A DNA stretch of 64,000 nt from an uncultured Lachnospiraceae bacterium (lineage in GTDB: Bacteria; Bacillota; Clostridia; Lachnospirales; Lachnospiraceae), in assembly GCA_910578335.1 (NCBI GenBank), contig CAJTPU010000001.1:124001-188000 (forward strand). Direction: 5' to 3'. Position 1 is the first letter of the stretch, and every line of letters begins with the position of its first letter. The notes below the pieces were generated by a model that had not been told where the DNA came from, made no database searches, and saw nothing but the letters and a program-made list of their open reading frames with translations. This document shows positions 52,855-61,847 of the stretch, piece after piece. The position numbers and the translations under genes were made by a program.

Positions 52855-54603
52855 CTATTTCTCCTGCACGGTAATCTTTCCGTTCTCCACACGGTAGAGG
52901 ATGTCGCATTGCTCCAGCGTATTCAACCTGTGCGCAATAATCAGCAGCGTCTTTTTTCCGTGAAAACTGTTAATCGCCTCCATCACCGCCCTCTCCGTGG
53001 CATTGTCAAGCGCCGAAGTCGCCTCGTCAAACACCAATATATCCGGGTCATGATACAGCGCCCTGGCAATGCCGAGACGCTGCCGCTCGCCGCCGGAGAT
53101 GCGCACGCCCCTGTCGCCGGTGGAGGTATCCAGCCCTTCGGGAAGCGCCTCCACAAATTTCTTCATCTGCGCCTCCTCCAACACCTCCCAGACCCTTGCA
53201 TCATCTATTTTGTCCCGTTCCACGCCAAAGGCTATATTATCCCTGATGGAATCGTCGGACAAATAGATTGCCTGCGGAATATACCCTATGTTACTCAGCC
53301 ACGACGGATAATTGTCCATCACATCCCTGCCCCCGCAGCGTATGCTGCCCTCCTGCGCCCGCAGAAGCCCTAGAAAAATATCAATAACCGTAGATTTTCC
53401 CGCGCCGGACGGACCGACTACACCGACTGATTTGCCGTAAGGAATTACCATATTGGCATGGTTCAATATCTTTTTATCTGTATTGGGATACACATAGGTG
53501 ATATTTTCCAACACGATATCTGTATCAACCTTGACCAGCTCAGGATTCTCAGGCGGCGTACTGACATACTTCCCGTTTTCCTTATATTTTGTAAAATCCA
53601 CATGCTCGTATACATAATTGAGCGAAGGCTCAAAAAACGCAATATCCGTCATATACGTATTGATGCGGTTCATGCTGGGCATCAGGCGGAACGCCGCAAC
53701 CGCAAACGCCACCAGCGAAGTAAGCTGTTCCTTCACATCTCCGCCAACCACTATACAAATGGCAAGATATCCGAGAACCCCCGCAATACACACTGTCTCG
53801 ATAATCGTCCGCGGCAGATTGTTTAACACGGAATATTTCACCGTCAGCTCCATACCCCGTCTGGTATGCTTCTCGTAAAAGGAAGCGAAAAATCCCTCCC
53901 TGCCGAGCACCTTCACATCTTTAATCCCGTACACCGCCTTCGTGCGCCAGCGTCCGGCGAGGCTCTGCACCTCCTGATTTTCCTCCCCGATTTTGTTTAA
54001 CATAGGTTTTAATACCTTCACAATGATAAACGTCATAATCAAAAACAAAACCAGCAGCAAAAGAGTCATTTTCAAATCCAGCACCAAAAGAAGAAGGAAC
54101 AGACAAATTGCCACCACAAGCTCCGTCACCATCCTGATTAAAGAAAACAAAAGCTGAAATACCTTGGGGATATCCCCGTCAAGGATACGAAAGATAGTCG
54201 GAATATCCGCATTCAGATAAAATTCATACGGGCGGTTCAAATATTCTTCCAACATATAGCTTCCCGCCCTGTGCTGATTGCTGTTTACAAATTTCGCCTG
54301 TATATAAGCAAGAAATAAAAGATATGCATTTTTTACCACAAACACACAGATAACCGCTATCAAGAGCAGGATGGTGAAAGCATTCATGTCCTCTATGTGA
54401 AGTAAGCTGCAAATCCAATCTACATATTCGTTCTGCCGCAGCCGCTCCGTATCCATAACCGCCTGTGCCAGCGGTATAATCATGGATACTCCCAGCATCT
54501 CCAGCAGACCGCCAATGAGAACGAGCACTCCCAGACCCACAATCCGCCCTTTTTCCTTTTTATTTAAAATACATGACAGCTTTTTAAAAATTTCCGGGTT
54601 CAC
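52855..54603 (-). CDS. ABC transporter, fused permease-ATPase (PglK/MsbA-like flippase)
   Basis: A 582-residue half-transporter: six N-terminal helices (about 20-310), then an ATPase with Walker A GPSGAGKST (397-405), signature ISGGERQRLGIARAL and Walker B with D-loop ILVFDEATSALD. Within glycan clusters this form, like PglK of Campylobacter, flips lipid-linked oligosaccharides in one complete homodimer. It starts at GTG and overlaps the GT11 gene by 4 bp (GTGA). With two Wzx genes further left, it is a third candidate exporter. A general multidrug exporter is less likely given the coupling to glycosyltransferase genes. Confidence 0.88.
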   Translation of the reverse strand: MNPEIFKKLSCILNKKEKGRIVGLGVLVLIGGLLEMLGVSMIIPLAQAVMDTERLRQNEYVDWICSLLHIEDMNAFTILLLIAVICVFVVKNAYLLFLAYIQAKFVNSNQHRAGSYMLEEYLNRPYEFYLNADIPTIFRILDGDIPKVFQLLFSLIRMVTELVVAICLFLLLLVLDLKMTLLLLVLFLIMTFIIVKVLKPMLNKIGEENQEVQSLAGRWRTKAVYGIKDVKVLGREGFFASFYEKHTRRGMELTVKYSVLNNLPRTIIETVCIAGVLGYLAICIVVGGDVKEQLTSLVAFAVAAFRLMPSMNRINTYMTDIAFFEPSLNYVYEHVDFTKYKENGKYVSTPPENPELVKVDTDIVLENITYVYPNTDKKILNHANMVIPYGKSVGVVGPSGAGKSTVIDIFLGLLRAQEGSIRCGGRDVMDNYPSWLSNIGYIPQAIYLSDDSIRDNIAFGVERDKIDDARVWEVLEEAQMKKFVEALPEGLDTSTGDRGVRISGGERQRLGIARALYHDPDILVFDEATSALDNATERAVMEAINSFHGKKTLLIIAHRLNTLEQCDILYRVENGKITVQEK

Positions 54604-55487
54604 TGTACTCTCCTTCCGTTTGCATCTATCCGCACATTACACAGCTTATAAAAAATATCCTCGCCCGCAGAAGTGTTCAGCCACCTCTTAGGCGCTGCCA
54701 CCTGCTTTTGCGGATTTTTGTTCAGCCACGCCCCCCACCAGCTAAAACTGCTGTTTGCAATAATATTGTGTCTGCACAGGCTCATCAGCGCCATATCCGC
54801 ATAAGCGCCATCCATGTCTCCACAGTCCACTAACGTAATATCCCCCTTCTTCGCATAATCCCTTCCCCACGCTGCATCATCCGTAAATAAAAAGAACCGG
54901 CAGTCCGGAAACTGCTCCCTAAAGTAATCCATCGCACCCTCGTAATAACTTTCCGTACAAACCCCGCCATAAATAGCGGCAAATTTCTCATTCAGGTAGT
55001 CTCCCCGCCTGATGTGAAGGCTGACGGAGCAGGTATTTTCTATCTGCCCCTTATAGACCTGCACTTTCCCTGAAAGCTGCGCCAAATCAAAGGAAAAATC
55101 TCTTCTAATCTGCTCTTCCACCCGTTCAAAGTACCGGAAGCTCTGCCAATAGCCAATGCAATAGGCATCCTCCCCGTCAAAAATTTCCTTCTCAAAAGTA
55201 ATGGCATCCTTCTCCTGATAAACCCTGCCCTTTCTGCCAAACACCTTTCTTCTCATGCGGTCTAAAAGGAAAAGCGAGGAATCTGTCAGCCGGTTATACT
55301 CTTTTTTTTCCGCCTTTGCATAGGTGAGGGGAAATACCTCTTCCAGACAGTTATCCGTCCTGCCGATATCCCCATAGTGGGTAAAATCCTCTATACAAAC
55401 CTGCTTTCCCGCATACGCTAACGCCCTGTATAAAGCATACACAAACATTTGATTTCCCATACCGCCCGTCATTTGCAGCATCAGCAT
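54600..55487 (-). CDS. GT11 alpha-1,2-fucosyltransferase-like protein
   Basis: A 295-residue enzyme with TGGMGNQMFVYALYRAL (7-23), HIRRGDY (158-164) and ANSSFSWWGAWLN, the full GT11 set. It would add L-fucose in alpha-1,2 linkage, often onto galactose. GAAGAAAGTAAT precedes the ATG. It is coupled to the ABC flippase downstream and lies 1 bp after a GT2 gene. It differs in sequence from the GT11 at 34691-35539. Confidence 0.9.
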   Translation of the reverse strand: MLMLQMTGGMGNQMFVYALYRALAYAGKQVCIEDFTHYGDIGRTDNCLEEVFPLTYAKAEKKEYNRLTDSSLFLLDRMRRKVFGRKGRVYQEKDAITFEKEIFDGEDAYCIGYWQSFRYFERVEEQIRRDFSFDLAQLSGKVQVYKGQIENTCSVSLHIRRGDYLNEKFAAIYGGVCTESYYEGAMDYFREQFPDCRFFLFTDDAAWGRDYAKKGDITLVDCGDMDGAYADMALMSLCRHNIIANSSFSWWGAWLNKNPQKQVAAPKRWLNTSAGEDIFYKLCNVRIDANGRRVQ

Positions 55488-55488
55488 A

Positions 55489-56559
55489 TTACTTTCTTCC
55501 CTTCTTCGTTTTCATGGGTATGACAATCCTATCGTTCAGCCACATTGCCATCAGATAAAGCCGTGGAGAAAGCAAAAAAAGCTTCAGCTTCTGGTACTCA
55601 TGGGGATTGGCTTGCGGAATGGAAAATATGGCATCATAACTTTTCTTATCCAATTCTCTCAGTTTATTTTCCAAAAATTTCATATATACTTTTTTGTCCG
55701 TATTTTTACTGCGGAATGTAGCCGTATAAAATAACAGCATACGTTTATACATAAAATAATCCTGTAAGAGCGCTAAATCCTCTCTCTCGATTTTCCTCAA
55801 AAAAATACTCCTGTCATATAAGTTAGGAATCAAATCCGTGAAAATTTTCTCATTGATACCCATATTCATAATGCTGGCATTTCTATCGCAAACATAATTA
55901 TAATACGCTCTGTCCAAATAGATACTTTTAGACGGCTTGTTTAACAATTGTATTGTATAAAGCATATCTTCATATAAGCGCTCCGGAAAACGCAAATCAC
56001 CTACAAGAGAACGCTTATACAGTTTGTTCCATGCTGCATTCTGTATCTGATATGCATCGTCCTCCTCCAGATATTTGGCAAGTATTTCCTGTCCGTCCAT
56101 CACTGCTGCCTTTTCTGTAGAAATGTCCTCTGTCTTATCTTCATAAACCCATTTATAACGGCAGACGGCAAGTTCGGCTCCATACTCCCTCATTGCAGAA
56201 AGCATCTTCTCATACATATCCGTCTCCACCCAGTCATCACCATCCAAAAAGGCAAGAAATGTTCCCGTTGCATTCTCGATACCGACATTTCTACTGGAAA
56301 ATAATCCACCATTTTTCTTATGTATTACTTTTACCCTTGCATCCTGCGCAGCATATTTGTCGCATATTTCAGCGCAATTATCGGTAGAGCCATCGTCTAC
56401 AAGAATAATCTCCAAATTGTGATATGTCTGATTTATTAAGGAAAGAATTGCCCTATCTAAATAAGCTGCAACATTATAGATTGCAACTACTACAGAAATC
56501 ACTTCATTCTGTTCTTCCTCTGGAATCTCTTTTGGATAACAATTTTCTAAGATTTTCAA
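55489..56559 (-). CDS. GT2-family glycosyltransferase
   Basis: A 356-residue GT-A enzyme: ISVVVAIYNVAAYLDRAILS, IILVDDGSTDNCAEIC, KKNGGLFSSRNVGIENATG and FLDGDDWV (DxD). The C-terminal part resembles the WcaA/capsular group with many aromatic residues. Translation starts at TTG (56559) after CGGAGTG; the N-terminal 20 residues before the domain are acidic. The next gene downstream is the GT11. Confidence 0.9.
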   Translation of the reverse strand: MKILENCYPKEIPEEEQNEVISVVVAIYNVAAYLDRAILSLINQTYHNLEIILVDDGSTDNCAEICDKYAAQDARVKVIHKKNGGLFSSRNVGIENATGTFLAFLDGDDWVETDMYEKMLSAMREYGAELAVCRYKWVYEDKTEDISTEKAAVMDGQEILAKYLEEDDAYQIQNAAWNKLYKRSLVGDLRFPERLYEDMLYTIQLLNKPSKSIYLDRAYYNYVCDRNASIMNMGINEKIFTDLIPNLYDRSIFLRKIEREDLALLQDYFMYKRMLLFYTATFRSKNTDKKVYMKFLENKLRELDKKSYDAIFSIPQANPHEYQKLKLFLLSPRLYLMAMWLNDRIVIPMKTKKGRK

Positions 56560-56561
56560 TT

Positions 56562-57677
56562 TTACACTCCGTATCTGCCTTTCCCCGTCAGCACCTTCTC
56601 AAAATAATCCTTCCAGCTTCTGTTTGTCACCTCAGGTCTTAACTGTTCCTGTATCTTCTGTGCGCTTCGCCCCATTGCTTCTGCTTTCACGGGATTAGAC
56701 AGAACTCTTTCCATCGCCCTCGCAAGCGCATCCGCATCTCCCACAGGAACCAAAAGACCGTTTTCTCCCTGCCGAATCAACTCCCGCGGTCCGCCGCATG
56801 GACAATCCGTGGAAATAACGGGCAGCCCAAGCGCCATCGCTTCTAACAGAGTATTGGGCATTCCTTCCGTTTTTGATGTAAGCACAAACAACGCTGCTCT
56901 TTCAATGCTGCCTGCCACATCGGACGTCACGCCCGGTAAAAACGCACGCTCCGAAAGTCCTTCTTTTATAATCAAAGCTTCCAGTTTTCCGCGGCACTCC
57001 CCATCCCCAAAAATTGTCAACCTATAATCCGGAAATTTGTCCGCCATCTTGGCAAAGGCATGAATAAGCATCTCGTGATTTTTATTATCATCCAATCTGC
57101 CCACCGCCACAATCTCCTGTTTGCGCTCTCCTGTGTATCTTTCCCGCAAAAATTGCGGATTCAAGGCATTAGACAGGATAACCGATTTTTTTTGTATATA
57201 TGCTGGAAAAAACGCTCTTGCCTCCCTTGTCTGAAACACAATGCCATCTGCAAAACGAAAATAAGTCTTGGCAATCAGCCGCAAGACTTTGGTATCATAC
57301 TCCATTTTAGGGTCTGCAACAATGGAAACCACCACCTTGGTTTTCAAAAATGTGCTTGCCGCCATCGTCATAAAATTGCTTTTCGCCGTACAGGTCAGTA
57401 CAATATCCGGCTTCACGACTTTCAATGTACGCCGCAGCTTGAAAAACCTCCGAAAGAAGTTGCACAGACGGCTTCTCCCTGTTTCTTCTTCAGTTAAATC
57501 GGACAGCACCCTCTCAATGGCGGGATTGACGGTATACTCGTCCTCCTTCTTATACTGGGTTATCATGCATACGTCATAACCTTCGCCATAAAAATATTCC
57601 GCCAGATTAACAAATACCCGCTCGGCACCTCCCTTTGTCAGAGAGCCGCAGTAAAAGGCAATCTTCTTTTTACCCAT
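56562..57677 (-). CDS. GT4-family glycosyltransferase
   Basis: A 371-residue GT-B enzyme: IAFYCGSLTKGGAERVFVNLA, IVAVGRLDDNKNHEMLIHAF and TSKTEGMPNTLLEAMALGLP with CPCGGPRELI. The last is the N-acetylgalactosaminyl/galactosyl-type C-terminal pattern, but donor prediction is weak. The ATG at 57677 has GAGG 6 nt upstream, better than the one 12 nt earlier. Only 2 bp separate it from the next GT2 gene. Confidence 0.9.
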   Translation of the reverse strand: MGKKKIAFYCGSLTKGGAERVFVNLAEYFYGEGYDVCMITQYKKEDEYTVNPAIERVLSDLTEEETGRSRLCNFFRRFFKLRRTLKVVKPDIVLTCTAKSNFMTMAASTFLKTKVVVSIVADPKMEYDTKVLRLIAKTYFRFADGIVFQTREARAFFPAYIQKKSVILSNALNPQFLRERYTGERKQEIVAVGRLDDNKNHEMLIHAFAKMADKFPDYRLTIFGDGECRGKLEALIIKEGLSERAFLPGVTSDVAGSIERAALFVLTSKTEGMPNTLLEAMALGLPVISTDCPCGGPRELIRQGENGLLVPVGDADALARAMERVLSNPVKAEAMGRSAQKIQEQLRPEVTNRSWKDYFEKVLTGKGRYGV

Positions 57678-57725
57678 ATTCAGCCTCATTTCTGCACGCT
57701 TTTCTAATTTGCCATTGACCTCAGA

Positions 57726-58490
57726 CTATGCACGCAAAACCGCATTCTCCATAAACCAGTCCTTATACTCCGAAAAATCCTTACATTCATTGTCAATACT
57801 CTGAATCATCTCTTCCGTTTTTTCCTGCACCAGCTTTTTATAATTGTCAAAATTGTCATAGCCGGCTTTTGTCCACGCAAAGGGATGAGTCAGAATCTGC
57901 ACCTTATCGTTTTCCAGTATGTTCTTTTCGTCCGGATACCCGTACCGCCATATGTGGTTGGCGTCGGACATATATTTTACCGCCACCGGCGTATCCTCCG
58001 TGACATTTTCCGCAAAGGTAAAAAAGTCATCCTGATAAGCGTTTATGATACCTGCAAGCTTAATATTTTCACGCAGAATGTCCTTGGACGGTCTGTGCAC
58101 GGAAAAAATATCTACCTGAAAACCGAACATCTCGCTTAGAATGTTCATCTCCTTTACAATCTGCCTGCGAATCAGCTCCATATCCGTCATGCCGTTCAGC
58201 GCATAATGCAGACCGATGACATGCCCCCTCTCGTGCATGTCCTTCACCATCTCCATATTCTTTTTAGAGAGAATATTGTAGGAATTGTTGGTCCACTGGA
58301 AGAAGTAGGAAGAAGTAAAATCCATGCTTTCCTCCACCTTGGAAAGCGCATAAGCACGCTCCACGCTGTACTCTACATCATGACGCATAATGATAAATTT
58401 ATCCCTGCCCAAAGCCTCCCTGTATCCCACATATCTGCCGGTTGACTTGATAATACCCACAATCCTGCGGTAATCTTGAAATGAAAACAT
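57726..58490 (-). CDS. Polysaccharide-deacetylase-like protein
   Basis: A 254-residue protein that looks like a divergent NodB-fold protein: IIMRHDVEYS near residue 35 (Asp of the metal site), GHVIGLHYALN (His) and ILTHPFAW (distal His). It would remove N- or O-acetyl groups from a sugar, but the spacing differs from classical NodB, so catalysis is uncertain. The ATG at 58490 follows GGGGGTAGATTT and gives a good N-terminus (MFSFQDYRRI). No signal peptide is seen, suggesting a cytosolic substrate. The 83 bp upstream contain a 6-bp hairpin without a U-tract and no clear promoter. Confidence 0.65.
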   Translation of the reverse strand: MFSFQDYRRIVGIIKSTGRYVGYREALGRDKFIIMRHDVEYSVERAYALSKVEESMDFTSSYFFQWTNNSYNILSKKNMEMVKDMHERGHVIGLHYALNGMTDMELIRRQIVKEMNILSEMFGFQVDIFSVHRPSKDILRENIKLAGIINAYQDDFFTFAENVTEDTPVAVKYMSDANHIWRYGYPDEKNILENDKVQILTHPFAWTKAGYDNFDNYKKLVQEKTEEMIQSIDNECKDFSEYKDWFMENAVLRA

Positions 58491-58573
58491 AAATCTACCC
58501 CCGTCTGCCGCAGGAAAATCTGCGGTAAAAATACCCAGCCACTGCTTCAAACAATATAGCACAATAGCCGGCT

Positions 58574-60844
58574 TTAGTCAAACTCGCCGGCTTCCTCCAA
58601 CCATGTGCACAATTTTTCTTTATACGCTGTCACAGAAAAGCCCCTGCTCCTTTGGCGCGCCGCTTTTGCCAGCTTCTGCAGTCCGTCAGCGTTCTGCAGC
58701 ATTTTGACTGCTTCTGCAGCCAGCATCTTTTCCTCCGGTTCAATTTCTTCTGCATTCAGGTTTTTCTGCGGGTTCATGACCGGAAGCAGCAATCCGTACT
58801 CGCCCACATACACCTTCTCCTGCACTTTTGCCCTCCTGTAATCGTCCGTCAGTATCTCCGCCGGACCGGTCTTACAATTAACGGAAAGCGCAGGCACACC
58901 CACCGCCATCGCCTCCACCATGGCGTTGGGGAAGCCCTCCGTCTCCGAGGTCATCAGATAGAGAGATGCCTTTTTCAGATAACAGAAGGGATTTTTCTGC
59001 ACGCCCGTAAAGAGCACGCTGTCGCGAACCTGCAGCTCCTCCGCCAGTCTTTCATATTCGGAAAAATCCCCGTCGCCGATAAGCATCAGCCCCGCCCCCG
59101 GCAATTCCTTTTTGATAAGCGCAAACGCCTTTATCTGATGCCAGAAGCCCTTGACGTCATCCACCCTGCTCATGGACGCAAGCAGGGGCTGTTTTTCTGC
59201 AAGAAAAGCTCGGTGCGCCGCACAAGGCTCTTCTTTCGAGAGCGCTTCCAGCTTTTCGGTATCGCAGGGATTATACAGGCATTCCACCGATTTGGAGGTA
59301 TAAAGCCGCCTTACATCATCCGCCATTTCCTTTGCACAGCAGATTACCTTGTCCGCACGCCCGCAGGTCAGCTTCATCTCCCGCTTTGCCTCCAGCGCAC
59401 CGTATCCCCTGATGCCAATCCACACCGCATCCTGCGCCTTCGCCAGCGCGTTAATCAGATTTGCCGTAGGTCCAAAGCTGTAAGTGATATGAATATTCTG
59501 CTCCTTCTTTACCTTTTTAACCGCCCTGATACGCAGCAGGATATTCCACAGTTTTCCCAAGAGACTGGGGCGGCTTCCCAAATGCAAATCGATAAGCGGG
59601 ATATCTCCCACATCATAAAACATATCCTCAGAACTGAAAATCGCAATGCATACATGATATTTATCCGCCAGAAGCTTTGCTGTCTGCACGCAGATGCGCT
59701 CAAAGCCGCCTTGATGCAGCATGGGCACCATCAGCAGTACATTTTTTCTATAAATCTCTTCATACCGCGAAACCTGTGCGCCAATCGCAAAACCCGCCTT
59801 TTGTATATCGGATAACCTGCTTTTTCTTTCATATTTGCAGTTTCCCAAAATATGCGCCGCCCACTCTGAAGCTGTCCTGTTAAGACTGTAAAACTCCGCA
59901 AGCTCCGTAACGCCGGCTTCTTTTGTCACCGCCTCCGATACGAGACAGCGAAGCCCCGCTGCCTGCGCCTCAATCACCGTTCCCGGAAGACCTTCGTACA
60001 AGGACGGAAATACCAGATAATCCATCGCCTGATAATAGGGGCTTATCTCCGCCTGATTTCCCAAAAAGCGGACGACGCCTTCAAGCCCCGCTTCCAGAAC
60101 CTGTTTTTCTATCGTCTCACGCAGCGCGCCGTCCCCGATTAAAAGCAGCACGGCATCACTCCTTTTTTTGTAAATTTCCGCAAAAATACGAATCAGAAAA
60201 GCATGATTCTTTGCCTCCCTGAAGCTTCCCACATGCCCGATAACAAGCTTTTCCGCAAGCCCGAGCTCCTTACGCATCTGTTTTCTGACATCTTCGTCAT
60301 ATACATATTTTTCTGCAGCGATGGCATTGGGGATAACCTCTACCTTGCCTTTTTCCACCCATCTTTTTCCGTATACCGCTTCCCCTGCTTCCTTTGAGCA
60401 GGCAAGGCAATAATCCGCCCTGCGCTTTAGGGGACGGCGCATCCACTTTGTCAAAAGCCCTTTTACGCCGCCGGACACACCGGCACTTCTGGCATGTCCT
60501 ATGGCAATGGGAACGCCTGCCTTTTTTGCGATAGGCAGGTAGATTGCCGCCGTACTCGTCATATGCCCGTGTACGGCGCGAAACGCATGATGCGCTTTAA
60601 AAAAGCGCTTCAGCGCCCTTTTGTAAGAAAACCAGTTATATACCCGAAAGCGGGGAACACGGTAAATCCGCCCCCCCATCGCCTCAATTTCTTCATCAAA
60701 ATGCTCTTTTGCCTGCGAATGCACCAAAAAATCAAACTGGATTTTCTGTCTGTCTATCTGGCGGTACAAATCCATAATCCGGCTCTCCGCCCCGCCCAGA
60801 CTGAGTCCTCCAAGTACATGGAGAATTCTGATAGGCTCTCCCAT
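58574..60844 (-). CDS. Double GT4 glycosyltransferase (two fused modules)
   Basis: A 756-residue protein with two complete GT4 modules in one frame. Module 1 (1 to about 365): LHVLGGLSLGGAESRIMDLY, GHVGSFREAKNHAFLIRIF and FPSLYEGLPGTVIEAQAAG. Module 2 (about 368-756): LLMVPMLHQGGFERICVQ, MSRVDDVKGFWHQIKAFALI and MTSETEGFPNAMVEAMAVGVP. Each has its own EX7E site. The fusion could make two successive linkages with local transfer of the intermediate. The ribosome site before the ATG is weak. The junction IYRKNVLLM has no stop or frameshift in the sequence given. Confidence 0.88.
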   Translation of the reverse strand: MGEPIRILHVLGGLSLGGAESRIMDLYRQIDRQKIQFDFLVHSQAKEHFDEEIEAMGGRIYRVPRFRVYNWFSYKRALKRFFKAHHAFRAVHGHMTSTAAIYLPIAKKAGVPIAIGHARSAGVSGGVKGLLTKWMRRPLKRRADYCLACSKEAGEAVYGKRWVEKGKVEVIPNAIAAEKYVYDEDVRKQMRKELGLAEKLVIGHVGSFREAKNHAFLIRIFAEIYKKRSDAVLLLIGDGALRETIEKQVLEAGLEGVVRFLGNQAEISPYYQAMDYLVFPSLYEGLPGTVIEAQAAGLRCLVSEAVTKEAGVTELAEFYSLNRTASEWAAHILGNCKYERKSRLSDIQKAGFAIGAQVSRYEEIYRKNVLLMVPMLHQGGFERICVQTAKLLADKYHVCIAIFSSEDMFYDVGDIPLIDLHLGSRPSLLGKLWNILLRIRAVKKVKKEQNIHITYSFGPTANLINALAKAQDAVWIGIRGYGALEAKREMKLTCGRADKVICCAKEMADDVRRLYTSKSVECLYNPCDTEKLEALSKEEPCAAHRAFLAEKQPLLASMSRVDDVKGFWHQIKAFALIKKELPGAGLMLIGDGDFSEYERLAEELQVRDSVLFTGVQKNPFCYLKKASLYLMTSETEGFPNAMVEAMAVGVPALSVNCKTGPAEILTDDYRRAKVQEKVYVGEYGLLLPVMNPQKNLNAEEIEPEEKMLAAEAVKMLQNADGLQKLAKAARQRSRGFSVTAYKEKLCTWLEEAGEFD

Positions 60845-60949
60845 TCTGTTACCCGTGCCTTTCCTTTTTCACCCTTTTCTGCCGCCCCGCAGCTCGGGCT
60901 TCTCTCCCGTCCGCTCTGTGTGTCAGGTTCTTTCCTTCTGTCCATCCGT

Positions 60950-61085
60950 ACTGTGGGCTTACTTTCCCGCACTGCACTACAGACTTGCTGCTTCCTTTCT
61001 GCACTGCGCTATCATCTTGACGCTTTCCCTCTGCACTGTCTACGGACTTACTACTTCCCGCACTGCGTTACAGATTTTTCTGCTT
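60950..61085 (-). repeat. Degenerate ~30-bp tandem repeats in a 240-bp intergenic gap
   Basis: On the minus strand four or five imperfect units share a GTA..GCAGTGC(G/A)G..GGAA..AAGTC pattern, about 26-33 bp apart (for example CGCAGTGCGGGAAGTAG, GACAGTGCAGAGGGAAAG, CGCAGTGCAGAAAGGAAG and TGCAGTGCGGGAAAGTAAG). They fill the gap between the DUF2334 and double-GT4 genes. No promoter, terminator or coding frame of merit is seen there. Confidence 0.6.
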
Positions 61086-61837
61086 CATCCTCCTGCTGCA
61101 CCAGACTTCAGCTTCACCAGTACTCTCTTTATTGACGCAAGCACATGCTCCGTAAGACAGCCCCAAAATCCTTTTTCCCTGCTCTTCATGGCAAGATAAT
61201 CGCCATAGGAAATCAGATTATCCTTCTGCTCTGTAAGCAGCTTTTTCATCCGCGCCATACCAGCCTCATCTATTTCATTGGTATGTACCACCATGGTAGT
61301 AGCGCCCTTCCTTTTTTTCAGGCTTCTGCGAAGCAAAAAGGAAATCGGATAAAAGGTCATGCCCAGCCGGCGGTAAGGGCGGCTTCCAAAGCCGTCCGTC
61401 AGCTTATCATAGCCGAGCTCCTTTAACGCCTTCAATGTATTCTTATCATAGGAATGTGCCGGTGCCATAAAGATATCCGTCTGAATACCGTTTTTCTTTA
61501 AAATCTCCGTCGCCTCCAAAAGCATCTCCTTTTGCTTTGCAAAAGGCACTCCTGCAAACTCGGAAAACTTGTTTAAAGGAAACAGACCGCCTTTTTTCGT
61601 GGTATACAAATGACGCCAGCCATGCAGCGCCACGCACCAGCCGTCTTCCTGCAGCTCCTTTACATATTCCCAAAAATCGCCCGCCGCTTTTGCCCTGTGA
61701 AGATTCTCGTCCCTGTTGTCGGGCACTACGCCGATAAGAGGCTTTACACCGCAGCCATCCAGTATCTCCTTAAAGGCAAGAAATCTCTCCCAATCCATGT
61801 CCGGCGTGATATCATCCAAACGAATCGCAATCTGCAT
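61085..61837 (-). CDS. DUF2334-type polysaccharide deacetylase-like protein
   Basis: A 250-residue protein of the NodB superfamily, DUF2334 branch: AIRLDDITPDMDW (metal Asp pair at 7-8), CVALHGWRHLY (His-x3-His-like) and FMAPAHSYDKNTL. It has no signal peptide, so it may deacetylate a nucleotide- or lipid-linked amino sugar inside the cell. GAGGTGTATGC precedes the ATG. It is 10 bp after the formyltransferase gene. Deacetylation followed by formylation of the same amino group would be a simple reading of the pair, but it is only inference. Confidence 0.8.
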   Translation of the reverse strand: MQIAIRLDDITPDMDWERFLAFKEILDGCGVKPLIGVVPDNRDENLHRAKAAGDFWEYVKELQEDGWCVALHGWRHLYTTKKGGLFPLNKFSEFAGVPFAKQKEMLLEATEILKKNGIQTDIFMAPAHSYDKNTLKALKELGYDKLTDGFGSRPYRRLGMTFYPISFLLRRSLKKRKGATTMVVHTNEIDEAGMARMKKLLTEQKDNLISYGDYLAMKSREKGFWGCLTEHVLASIKRVLVKLKSGAAGG

Positions 61838-61847
61838 GCATACACCT

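Noticed and set aside
58652..59815. Plus-strand open frame of 387 codons
   Set aside because: Lies fully antisense to the double GT4 gene, has shadow-like composition (many His, Arg, Cys, Gln), no ribosome site and no recognised domain.
60754..60972. Short minus-strand frame of 72 codons before the double GT4
   Set aside because: Overlaps the GT4 start, has no ribosome site and no conserved look; it runs through the degenerate repeat region.
60950..61085. CRISPR array
   Set aside because: The units are poorly conserved and directly adjoining, with no constant repeats alternating with unique spacers, and no cas genes nearby.
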